64,000 bases of DNA from positions 1,922,001 through 1,986,000 of the forward strand of contig OZ250151.1 of assembly GCA_965237725.1 (NCBI GenBank), read 5' to 3'. A program made the position numbers and the translations under genes. This document shows positions 37,546 to 45,443 of this stretch, one piece after another. The notes below the pieces were generated by a model. The model ran no database searches. It had not been told where the DNA came from and was given only the letters and a program-made list of their open reading frames with translations. This stretch comes from G965237725 sp965237725. GTDB taxonomy: Bacteria > Pseudomonadota > Gammaproteobacteria > Arenicellales > Poriferihabitantaceae. Position 1 is the first letter of the stretch; every line of letters begins with the position of its first letter.

Positions 37546-38172
37546 ATGATTGATCTGTATACCTGGACCACCCCAAATGGACGAAAAATATCCATCATGC
37601 TGGAAGAAACCGGCATGCCTTACACCGCTCACGGAATTAATCTTGGCAACGATGAGCAATTCAGTGATGAATTCACCAAGATTAGTCCAAACAATAAAAT
37701 TCCCGCCATCGTCGACAATGATAGCGGGCGGAGCATGATGGAGTCCGGCGCCATCCTTATTTATCTGGCAGAAAAATCTGGCCTGTTTTACCCCGAGAAA
37801 GACCGCTGGGAGATTCTGGAATGGTTAATGTTACAAATGGGCGGGTTTGGACCCATGCTCGGCCAGGCACACCAGTTTTTACACTATAATCCAGGCGTCA
37901 GCGAATACGCCGAGAAAAAATATGGCATGGAAGCCCAGCGTTTGTATACAGTATTAGACGATCATCTGGAAAATCACGAATATGTTGCCGGCGATTATTC
38001 TATCGCCGATATCGCTTTGTGGCCCTGGATTTCGAGATACGAATGGCAGAAAATCGACATGAATCAGTTCGAATATGTAAAGCGTTGGTATGGCGTAATC
38101 GCTGGACGACCCGCGGTACAAAAAGGCTATCATGTACCGAATTGGGTCAATGAAATCCCCATCCCGGAATAA
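37546..38172 (+). CDS. Glutathione S-transferase family protein (YfcG/YghU-like)
   Basis: The 208-residue protein has a thioredoxin-like N-terminal domain (LYTWTTPNGRKISIMLEE) and an all-helical C-terminal domain. The N-terminal TTPNGRK pattern and KISPNNKIPAIVD match the Nu-class GSTs YfcG and YghU, which have disulfide-bond reductase activity with glutathione. MMESGAILIYLAEK is the glutathione gamma-Glu site. The likely partner small gene follows 19 bp later. Confidence 0.9.
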   Translation: MIDLYTWTTPNGRKISIMLEETGMPYTAHGINLGNDEQFSDEFTKISPNNKIPAIVDNDSGRSMMESGAILIYLAEKSGLFYPEKDRWEILEWLMLQMGGFGPMLGQAHQFLHYNPGVSEYAEKKYGMEAQRLYTVLDDHLENHEYVAGDYSIADIALWPWISRYEWQKIDMNQFEYVKRWYGVIAGRPAVQKGYHVPNWVNEIPIPE

Positions 38173-38191
38173 ATATCAGAACCAATCCACC

Positions 38192-38395
38192 ATGATCAAA
38201 TCAAGCAAGTCTCATCTGAATTCAGTAAATGAAAGTTATTTTGAACACCAGGGTGTTGCCTTTAGATACGCTATCAACTGCCTCATGGCCGCTGGCATGG
38301 CAATTGTCCATGGCCTGATTCCGGCGTGGTTTGAGACTGGCGCCAGTGATCTGGTAAAGAAAATGGCAGGCAATCGTAAAGTTGAATCATCGTAA
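38192..38395 (+). CDS. Small DUF6356-like membrane protein
   Basis: This 67-residue protein begins at ATG 38192 and has one hydrophobic segment (CLMAAGMAIVHGLIPAWF). HLNSVNESYFEHQGVAFRYA before it and TGASDLVKKM after it fit the small DUF6356 family. No function is known. It follows the GST gene closely on the same strand. Confidence 0.7.
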   Translation: MIKSSKSHLNSVNESYFEHQGVAFRYAINCLMAAGMAIVHGLIPAWFETGASDLVKKMAGNRKVESS

Positions 38396-38495
38396 ATCGG
38401 GCCTGGTTTCTTCGGGTTCGAATAACGGCCATACTTGCCGAACAGGTTGTTTGTAAATATACTAAACCGCATCAACTATATTTAAAGCAGACGAT

Positions 38496-38999
38496 ATGAA
38501 AGTCCACGATAATTTTATGGATGAAAGTGATTTTCAAAAGCTGGCCTATTGCTTTTCTCCTGAAACCAGTACAACCCCACAAATGGCCGTCACCTGGACT
38601 TTGCATGGCATTGGTGATCGAGAGAAATATCCACAATTTGTCCACGATGTATATCATCAGGAGCAATTCCTGCCGTCTCCACTGGTACCGCTGCTTCATC
38701 CATTGCTTGCAAAGTTAAATGCGGCGAGCCTGTTTAGATGCAAGTTCAATGCAACGGCAAACGGAAAGGGCATGGATATACCCGAGGCATGGCATGAAGA
38801 TTCGAGCTATAACAATTTAAAATCTGCGGTGTTCTATATCAACGAAAACAATGGTGGCACTGAATTTAAGGAAGGTGGCCTGGTTGAAAGCAAAGCCAAT
38901 AGAGTTGTGATATTCGACTCCAGTCAGACCCATCGCGGTGTCGCCTGTACCGACCAGCCCTTTCGATACGTCGGTAATTTTATGTACTACGAAAGGTAG
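38496..38999 (+). CDS. 2OG-Fe(II) oxygenase-like small protein
   Basis: The 167-residue protein resembles compact prolyl-hydroxylase-type oxygenases. The H-x-D iron motif is in EAWHEDSSYN near residue 99. NNGGTEFKEGG and FDSSQTHRGVACTDQPFRY give the distal histidine near residue 147 and a 2OG-binding arginine near residue 157. It is intact, unlike the broken P4H-like gene at 18533. The substrate is unknown. Confidence 0.8.
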   Translation: MKVHDNFMDESDFQKLAYCFSPETSTTPQMAVTWTLHGIGDREKYPQFVHDVYHQEQFLPSPLVPLLHPLLAKLNAASLFRCKFNATANGKGMDIPEAWHEDSSYNNLKSAVFYINENNGGTEFKEGGLVESKANRVVIFDSSQTHRGVACTDQPFRYVGNFMYYER

Positions 39000-39041
39000 C
39001 TTAAATGATCATTCTAGATCATTTCACTTAATGATTTCATT

Positions 39042-39674
39042 ATGGATTTTCAAGTCTGGCTCGCCTTCGCCGCAGCATCTACAGTACTCCTTCTCATACC
39101 TGGCCCCACCATTCTCCTGGTTCTAAGTTATGCGATTAGCCAGGGACGACCAGTTGCTCTGGCCACGGTAGCAGGTGTTGCGCTGGGTGATTTTGTTGCG
39201 ATGAGTGCTTCCCTAGCTGGACTCGGTGCCATCGTGTTGACCTCTTCGACATTATTCACCGTATTGAAGCTGGTAGGCGCAGCTTATCTGATTTATCTGG
39301 GGGTTAAACTTTTATCAAATAATTCTGAACAAGGGCTAGGGGAGTTTGGCAAAGTTCCTGCTACCACGGGTCCCCGGGTTTTCGGTCACGCTGCAGCGGT
39401 AACAGCGATGAATCCAAAATCCATTGTTTTCTTCATCGCCTTTGTCCCTCAATTTATCAACACCGAAACTGCCCTTTTACCCCAATTCGCGATTTTGATT
39501 TCTACTTTTGTTGGCCTGGCTGCAATTAATTCACTTGCCTATGCACTATTGGCGGATCGCCTGCGCCAGAAAATTGCCCGGCCGGCTGTACTGACCACAC
39601 TATCGCGCCTTGGTGGTGGCGCATTGATTGCCATGGGTATCGTCACTGCGGTCTACAGGCGATCAACCGCCTAA
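39042..39674 (+). CDS. LysE/RhtB family amino acid exporter
   Basis: The 210-residue protein has five to six membrane segments and the LysE family N-terminus FAAASTVLLLIPGPTILLVLS, a P-G-P motif. GVALGDFVAMSASLAGLG and AVTAMNPKSIVFFIAFVPQF are further family blocks. RhtB-type members export homoserine, threonine or related metabolites. The substrate cannot be told here. The stop converges on the response-regulator gene 38 bp away. Confidence 0.92.
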   Translation: MDFQVWLAFAAASTVLLLIPGPTILLVLSYAISQGRPVALATVAGVALGDFVAMSASLAGLGAIVLTSSTLFTVLKLVGAAYLIYLGVKLLSNNSEQGLGEFGKVPATTGPRVFGHAAAVTAMNPKSIVFFIAFVPQFINTETALLPQFAILISTFVGLAAINSLAYALLADRLRQKIARPAVLTTLSRLGGGALIAMGIVTAVYRRSTA

Positions 39675-39712
39675 GTTTCTCTTTTAGTGAAACAAGGTGG
39701 AAGATAACAAAT

Positions 39713-40351
39713 TTAATCGAGCCCCTCTTCCACCGCAATGACCGCGGCTTCTACTCTGGAATGCACGTCCAACTTTCTCAATATCGACTTCACATGCAAC
39801 TTCACAGTGCCATCGGTAATTCCCAAGTTTCTTGCAATGACTTTGTTGCTCTGACCCTTGGTTATGTGCCGAATGACTTCAAACTCCCGAGTAGTGAGAA
39901 TTTTTTCCAGTGTTCTCGGCGACGCAGCGTCTGCCATACCGCCTTTCTGCACAACCCGGGCAAGCAAATTGGCCAGATCCGGTGCAACAATTGTTTGGCC
40001 AGACAGGACGTCCTTTAATGCCTTTACCAGATCATCGGGATCCATATCTTTGAGCAAATAACCCTGGGCGCCAAACTGTAGCGACTGAATTAAATCCTTT
40101 TCTTCGTCGGATGTTGTCAGCATGATAACCGGGGTTTCGATTTTGCTTTGTCGAATCCATTTTAATACTTCCAGACCACTCATTTCGGGCATCCTTAAAT
40201 CGAGCAAAATTATCTCAAAGGTATTGTTTTTTAAAATTGAAATCCCTTCACGGCCATCTCCCGCCGCAACTACTTCAATCTTTCGCCGCTCCAATAGACT
40301 CATTAACCCCGAACGAAACAGGGTATGGTCATCGATAATTAGAATTTTCAT
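39713..40351 (-). CDS. NarL/FixJ-type response regulator
   Basis: The 212-residue protein has a receiver domain with acidic pocket IIDDH, phospho-acceptor Asp51 in LLDLRMPEMSG and the conserved lysine in GYLLKDMDP. The C-terminal LuxR helix-turn-helix includes REFEVIRHITKGQSNKVIA and GTVKLHVKSILRKL. Its start overlaps the stop of the histidine kinase gene by 4 bp, so they form a pair. The pair follows dsrN on the same strand, suggesting control of sulfur or electron-acceptor response. Confidence 0.93.
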   Translation of the reverse strand: MKILIIDDHTLFRSGLMSLLERRKIEVVAAGDGREGISILKNNTFEIILLDLRMPEMSGLEVLKWIRQSKIETPVIMLTTSDEEKDLIQSLQFGAQGYLLKDMDPDDLVKALKDVLSGQTIVAPDLANLLARVVQKGGMADAASPRTLEKILTTREFEVIRHITKGQSNKVIARNLGITDGTVKLHVKSILRKLDVHSRVEAAVIAVEEGLD

Positions 40352-41022
40352 GATTCGTGTTGTTCCATCGGAAATGTCAGTTGCACTCGTGTGCCTTCCC
40401 CAGGAATGCTATCTATATTGAACGACCCGTTAGTTCGTGTTGCCCGTTCTGCCATGGTTTTAAGGCCAAAGTGATTTGCGCAATCGGCTGCTACTTTTTT
40501 CTGATCGAATCCAATGCCATCGTCCTCAACCAGCAAATGGATGGATTCAGATTCCTGATGGACCATCACCCGAACCATTGTTGCATCGGCGTGCTTGCGA
40601 ATATTGGCCAATGCTTCTTGAACTATTCTCACCACCTGGGCGGTCACCAGCTGTGAACATTCAATATCGCTCAACCTGTTCTGAAATACCGCATTGATTG
40701 CAGTTTCAGCTTTGAATTTCAGGGTAATGTTTTCAAGTGCAGGAATCAGATCTTCCTCTTCCATTGGCCCACGAAATCGATTGATCAGTTCACGCAATTC
40801 CTTGTTTGCAATTTCGACGTTGTTTTCAACGGTCTCGAGCAATTCAAAAATTTCACATTCATCACCCCCCTGAATTGCATGATCGAGATTACGAATGTAG
40901 TAACGCACGCTGGCCAGGGTCTGGGCCAGGGAATCATGCAGTTCGTGGGCAAGATAGGTCCGCTCCTGGGCCCTGAATTGTGCCTGGGACAAATGATCTG
41001 GTTGCTCGTGTTCGGGTGTCAT
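40348..41022 (-). CDS. Soluble NarX-like histidine kinase without sensor domain
   Basis: The 224-residue kinase contains only the dimerisation and catalytic parts. The H-box is in AHELHDSLAQTLAS near residue 29, in the HisKA_3 style. The ATPase domain has NIRKHADATMV, EDDGIGFD and GEGTRVQLTF. No membrane segment or sensor domain is present, so the signal must come from a partner or a bound ligand. It lies 49 bp after dsrN and precedes the response regulator. It may be transcribed with the dsr operon. Confidence 0.9.
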   Translation of the reverse strand: MTPEHEQPDHLSQAQFRAQERTYLAHELHDSLAQTLASVRYYIRNLDHAIQGGDECEIFELLETVENNVEIANKELRELINRFRGPMEEEDLIPALENITLKFKAETAINAVFQNRLSDIECSQLVTAQVVRIVQEALANIRKHADATMVRVMVHQESESIHLLVEDDGIGFDQKKVAADCANHFGLKTMAERATRTNGSFNIDSIPGEGTRVQLTFPMEQHES

Positions 41023-41071
41023 AGCAAAGGTTGTGAGTCAGCCCTGGAAATTGTTTTATTCGAACAGGGAA

Positions 41072-42565
41072 TTATACTGCGGTTCGGACCTTCGCATTTA
41101 AATCAGCGCTGGCAATGCGTTGCACTCGGGTATTGCGTATAAAACGGGTAAATTTTTCCACCCAGTTTACCGGTCCAACGGACCGCAAGTGACAAAAGCT
41201 TGCCAGTACATTTTTGTAGATCAAGCCATCGTGTTGACCATCAAAGCCCCATCCCCGCTCAACTTCGTAGGCAAATTCGATGTTGTTATCAAGAACTTCG
41301 ACCCTGGAATAATGAAACTCATGGGCATGGATTAATTGACTTGACTCCGACAATTCACCCCAAGGTGAACGACAGGTTTCTTTCAACCGCACATACCCAC
41401 GGCCAACGGGCTTGTCTTCCATGGTAACCCTCAAGGGCAATGCTCCCACCATTTCAGCTTCGCCGCCATGCCAGGCAATGGATTGCCCCAGGTACATCAG
41501 TCCACCACATTCTGCATAGGTTGGACCACCATTTGATATGTAATCAAATATCGATTTACGCATGGACTGATTGCGTTCCAACTCAGTCATTTGCACTTCC
41601 GGGAAACCACCGCCGATAAACAAACCGTCGATATCATCGGGTAATTCAGGATCTTCCAACGAATCATAAAAAACAAGCTCTGCCCCTTGTTGACGGAATG
41701 CATTAAAGTCATCAACATAATAAAACCCAAATGCAGCGTCTCTGGGTATGCCAATTTTTATATCGGCCTTGGAATCGGTTTTGAACTTAGTTTTAAAATC
41801 GGTTTTGGGATCGGTTTTGGATTGTTTAATCGGAGATGAGAAAGTTGTGCTTTTCGAAGCATCTATTAATCGGCTAGAACTTAACCCTGTCAAAAACTCC
41901 AGATCAACGCTGGATTCAATGATATTTTTGATTGCTTCAATTTTTTTTTCACCGCCACACATTTCAGTATTTGGGGTTAACCCCAGATGTCTTTCGTCAA
42001 TGCGTAATTGGTCATCTCTGGGGATAACGCCAATCACACTAACATCGGTATGGGATTCGATGTTGTCTCGTAGTTTTTGCTCATGTCGCGGACCAGCCAC
42101 CCGATTAAGAATCACACCAGCCAAATTAATTCTTGAATCAAAATGCTGATAACCAAGAAGTAAAGGCGCTATGCCCCGGGTGGTGCCCTGGGTATCCAGC
42201 ACAAGCACAACGGGCAGACCAAGCAGCGCTGCAAGTTCAGCATTGCTGTCGCTGCCGTCAATGGCTACGCCATCGTGCAAACCTTTGTTGCCCTCCACAA
42301 TTCCAAAATCATTTTCAGCGCAACGATCTGTGAAGGTAGAAATTAGTTGTTCATGGCTCTGGGTATGGAAATCGAGATTGATGCAATCACGGCCCGATGC
42401 CTGGGTCAGCCACAACGGGTCGATGTAATCCGGACCTTTCTTGAAAGGCTGAATCGAAACCTGTCGAGCTCTAAGTACCGCACAAATCCCAATGGTCACA
42501 ATAGTTTTACCCGACGACTTGTGAGCCGCCGAGAGATAAAAGCCGTTATGTCCTGATGTTTCCAT
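41072..42565 (-). CDS. dsrN: DsrN, siroheme amide synthase (cobyrinate diamide synthase homologue)
   Basis: DsrN converts siroheme to the amidated form used by DsrAB. The 497-residue protein has an N-terminal ATP-binding domain (SAAHKSSGKTIVTIG, then FKKGPDYIDP) and a C-terminal class I glutamine amidotransferase domain with nucleophile Cys in TYAECGGLMYLGQSI near residue 354. Between them lies an unusual lysine/aspartate linker near residue 245-270, built from repeated K-T-D-x units. Position at the end of the dsr operon supports DsrN rather than CobB. No other cobalamin genes are near. Confidence 0.88.
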   Translation of the reverse strand: METSGHNGFYLSAAHKSSGKTIVTIGICAVLRARQVSIQPFKKGPDYIDPLWLTQASGRDCINLDFHTQSHEQLISTFTDRCAENDFGIVEGNKGLHDGVAIDGSDSNAELAALLGLPVVLVLDTQGTTRGIAPLLLGYQHFDSRINLAGVILNRVAGPRHEQKLRDNIESHTDVSVIGVIPRDDQLRIDERHLGLTPNTEMCGGEKKIEAIKNIIESSVDLEFLTGLSSSRLIDASKSTTFSSPIKQSKTDPKTDFKTKFKTDSKADIKIGIPRDAAFGFYYVDDFNAFRQQGAELVFYDSLEDPELPDDIDGLFIGGGFPEVQMTELERNQSMRKSIFDYISNGGPTYAECGGLMYLGQSIAWHGGEAEMVGALPLRVTMEDKPVGRGYVRLKETCRSPWGELSESSQLIHAHEFHYSRVEVLDNNIEFAYEVERGWGFDGQHDGLIYKNVLASFCHLRSVGPVNWVEKFTRFIRNTRVQRIASADLNAKVRTAV

Positions 42566-42587
42566 AAATACAGATTCTTTGTGGTCG

Positions 42588-43778
42588 CTATGATTTGCTA
42601 GAGAACGATAACGCTTTGGGCAAAAAGGGTAATACTCGTAGTACCAGCAAGCTTATAAAAATAGCACTGGCGACGCCGGTTATGCCCAGGGATATTTCTG
42701 CGAGACTCGGAATGTAATCTACAATAACACCGTCGTAAAAGCTGCTGGATATTTGTTTGCCGGGAAACAGAATTAAAGGAAAGACTTGCCCGCCAATGAT
42801 AACCACACACAACTGGGCGAATCCCCCCGTAACCACTAGAAAGCTGGCGACAACCAATCGATAGATTGTTAAAACCCCTGGAAAGTAAATCAGCATCAAT
42901 GGCACACAACTGCCAATCACAACCTGCCCTGCCCACAATAGCGTGGTGTAAATTCCACCATTAAATAGAATAAATATTTCGTATTCCCGGGTTTCGATAT
43001 TGATATATTTCATGCCATGTGTCGCTGCAGTCAATAACAACACAATGGATACAAACACGCCTATCAACCGACCTAGTCTTCGAAGGAAATCTGCATCCGC
43101 AAATGCACTTTGGTTTTGCCTTAGGGCAGCGAGATAAAGTACAAAAAACGCGGTACCAAAACTCAATGACATGGCAATGAACAAAGGCACCATCATCAGG
43201 GTATGGTATGCCTGCCTTGCAATAATGATGCCAAAAATTGCACCCGTTCCTGTGGTCAGAACAATTCGCCAGGCGAATGCAACAATGCCCGCGGTTTTGG
43301 AATATCGATTCATACGGGGTTCAAATAACATCCACAAATAGATAATGACCACCAGGATGAATCCAATATATAAAATAATATTCCAGGCAAATATGGACTT
43401 AAAGTTGTAATGGGTCATTGCAATAATCAATCGATCGGGTCGACCTAGATCCAGCACCAGAACTATTAACCCACCGATTAGTAACGCAATTGCAAGCAGC
43501 CCGGACAGCCGGGCCCAGACTTTGTATTCTGCTTTATCAAAAACCGAAGAAATCGATGCGACGTTCAAAACACCCGATGCAGTAACAATTAAAAATATTG
43601 CAAAGACATGGGGCAACCCCCATACCACCTGATTATTCATGCCGGTTACCCAATGACCTTCATGCTCCATATAACGCGCAAACATAAGGCCATTGATTAT
43701 GAGCAAACCAAGGGCTGCCAGAATTACCCAGTAGAACCTGCAGTTACAATTCCAGATTGCGTAGTTCTCTCGCACCAT
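42588..43778 (-). CDS. dsrP: DsrP, NrfD-like quinone-binding membrane protein
   Basis: The 396-residue integral membrane subunit belongs to the NrfD/PsrC family and has about ten hydrophobic segments. The first follows a short charged N-terminus. The visible family features are the internal VWGLPHVFAIFLIV helix and YIGFILVVIIYLWMLFEP. It exchanges electrons with quinones in the DsrMKJOP complex. It starts 18 bp after dsrO. Confidence 0.92.
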   Translation of the reverse strand: MVRENYAIWNCNCRFYWVILAALGLLIINGLMFARYMEHEGHWVTGMNNQVVWGLPHVFAIFLIVTASGVLNVASISSVFDKAEYKVWARLSGLLAIALLIGGLIVLVLDLGRPDRLIIAMTHYNFKSIFAWNIILYIGFILVVIIYLWMLFEPRMNRYSKTAGIVAFAWRIVLTTGTGAIFGIIIARQAYHTLMMVPLFIAMSLSFGTAFFVLYLAALRQNQSAFADADFLRRLGRLIGVFVSIVLLLTAATHGMKYINIETREYEIFILFNGGIYTTLLWAGQVVIGSCVPLMLIYFPGVLTIYRLVVASFLVVTGGFAQLCVVIIGGQVFPLILFPGKQISSSFYDGVIVDYIPSLAEISLGITGVASAIFISLLVLRVLPFLPKALSFSSKS

Positions 43779-43796
43779 CAGATAGATACGCTCAGG

Positions 43797-44534
43797 TTAG
43801 ATGCCATGATAGCGAACCCCGGTATTGAGATTAAGATCAGATCGAATCTGGGTTGTAGATTTTTGTTTTAGTTGTTGTGCCAGTTCACTGTTTTCATCAT
43901 TCATATCTCCAAATACAAGGGCATTGTGGCCATTTGAATCACAGGCTTCTACGCAGGCCGGGTTGCCGCCGCGGTCAATTCTCTGGGTGCAGAAGTTACA
44001 GGATTCCACCGTGCCTTTACCTCGCGGGGTAGTTGGCACCTGGTCGGTCAAATTTTCGTGGACAAAGGATCTTGCCTTGTACGGGCAGGCCAGCATGCAA
44101 TACCGACAGCCAATGCAGGTGTGCTTATCCACCAGCACCACGCCATCTTCCCGTCGGAAAGAAGCGCCGGTGGGACAAACATCAACACAGGGTGCGGTCT
44201 CGCAATGCTGGCACATCACCGGCAATGAAAATTGCTTGCCGGTGGCCTTGTCGTTTACCGTGATTTCACGAATATATTGTGCATCGCTCTCGGGTCGCCC
44301 TGTACCATTGAGACCATGCTCAGTATTGCAGGCATCAATACAGTCAGTGCAGCCATCAGCGCATTTGTTTACATCTACCAGCATGCCCCAACGAACCAGT
44401 TGATCAGTACTGTTGCCTTCCGAGGCAGCTAAAGCCAGATCCACCAGCCTGATTCCCGGTGCGAGACTGAGCAAAGCTGCACCGCCAGCAGTAAGCGCTT
44501 GCCGTCGATTTATCGGTTTGTTAGTCATTGTCAT
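43797..44534 (-). CDS. dsrO: DsrO, periplasmic ferredoxin-like iron-sulfur subunit
   Basis: DsrO carries electrons within DsrMKJOP. The 245-residue protein has a Tat signal with RR in PINRRQALTAGGAA and a cleavage-like AAS. Four cysteine clusters follow: KCADGCTDCIDAC, CQHCETAPCVDVC, CIGCRYCMLAC and SCNFCTQ with a final ACVEAC, as expected for four iron-sulfur clusters. Its start region is duplicated upstream in the long dsrJ-dsrO gap. The ATG at 44534 is followed by a second ATG two codons later. Confidence 0.92.
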   Translation of the reverse strand: MTMTNKPINRRQALTAGGAALLSLAPGIRLVDLALAASEGNSTDQLVRWGMLVDVNKCADGCTDCIDACNTEHGLNGTGRPESDAQYIREITVNDKATGKQFSLPVMCQHCETAPCVDVCPTGASFRREDGVVLVDKHTCIGCRYCMLACPYKARSFVHENLTDQVPTTPRGKGTVESCNFCTQRIDRGGNPACVEACDSNGHNALVFGDMNDENSELAQQLKQKSTTQIRSDLNLNTGVRYHGI

Positions 44535-44801
44535 GTCCAGTTATTTTGAGGCCATGGATTCCGGATAGGCCTTCGGCCTTCCGGAATGACGGTAGGGGAA
44601 ACAGCAACCATTACGTCTTCCCAGGGTATTTGCAACGTATACCCGAGCAGAATGAGCATCCAGTCGATTTATCTGTTTGTTAGTCATTGCCAAATCCCGT
44701 TATTTCTTGACTGTGGATTCCGGATAGGCCTTCGGCCTTCCGGAATGACGGCAGGGGGAACAGTAACCCATTACGTCTTGCCGAAATATTTGCAACATAA
44801 A
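44504..44801. repeat. Tandem duplication covering the dsrO start and a hairpin repeat
   Basis: A unit of about 138 bp appears at 44504-44641 and again at 44663-44801, offset 159-160 bp. Each copy holds the dsrO start codon region and a hairpin, at 44557-44590 and 44716-44749, with GATTCCGGATAGGCC. The outer copy yields a 48-residue minus-strand frame at 44541-44687 that begins MTNKQINR, like DsrO's MTNKPINR, then diverges and stops just before dsrO. The duplication lies in the leader between dsrJ and dsrO. Confidence 0.85.
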
Positions 44802-44880
44802 TCCAGAATGACGGCAGAGCGATAATGGCAACCCATGCGGCTATTCGAAGACAAACATACGAGCCCCACAACCACTTGCG

Positions 44881-44916
44881 TCTTCCCGGAAGGTGCGTCG
44901 CACCTATCCGGGATCC
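44881..44916. repeat. REP-like hairpin between dsrJ and dsrO
   Basis: TCTTCCCGGAAGGTGCG pairs with the mirror arm CGCACCTATCCGGGATCC. It is a related but distinct member of the hairpins found within the tandem duplication. The gap between dsrJ and dsrO is 452 bp and filled mainly with such sequence. Confidence 0.65.
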
Positions 44917-44986
44917 ATAATCATAAGCAATAGATTCAGTGTTGGGGAATAACAAAATTGGACGGATCAAGTTCATTTTCTGGTTT

Positions 44987-45406
44987 TCAGTTATTGGAAG
45001 CAGCCTGATGTCCCGGCGTGGTTGCATGACATTCAAAACAATCCATCTTCACCGCGGTATAGGCATGGCAGCTGTAACAAAACTGGCCTTCGGCATTTAT
45101 CGGAATAAATTCACCAAAACCGTCTTTTTGGGTATGACATTCAAGACAACCTGTCAGAGCGAATCGCGTGTCCCGCTCACCCTGGTACACAGTTCTGTCG
45201 CGTTGGTGGAATAATAGGGTCATGTGATTTCGTCGCATTTCATCCAGTGGCGCGACGCAGCTCTCGCCTTTTATGGCCACAGGAATATTCACTGCTAACT
45301 CACTCTGCTGATCCGATGCCATGGCAGGAGAAAGGGCAAGAGAAAGGGCAAGAGAAACCAAACCGGCTCCTGCTGTTAAAAATAATATTGATCGTGTGTT
45401 GGTCAT
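44987..45406 (-). CDS. dsrJ: DsrJ, periplasmic triheme cytochrome c
   Basis: DsrJ is the multihaem subunit of DsrMKJOP. The 139-residue protein has a cleavable signal peptide ending near ALSPAMA. Three haem-binding sites are visible: CLECH, CYSCH and CFECH. A cysteine in the GESCVAPLDEMRRNHMTLL segment fits the known unusual His/Cys haem ligand. It precedes dsrO after 452 bp instead of a few bases, which is unusual for this operon. Confidence 0.93.
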   Translation of the reverse strand: MTNTRSILFLTAGAGLVSLALSLALSPAMASDQQSELAVNIPVAIKGESCVAPLDEMRRNHMTLLFHQRDRTVYQGERDTRFALTGCLECHTQKDGFGEFIPINAEGQFCYSCHAYTAVKMDCFECHATTPGHQAASNN

Positions 45407-45443
45407 TATTAATCAAACTATCCCATGACATACACTGGCCGAA

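Noticed and set aside
42571..42600. A terminator between dsrN and dsrP
   Set aside because: The 22-bp gap has no stable hairpin, and the genes are expected to be co-transcribed.
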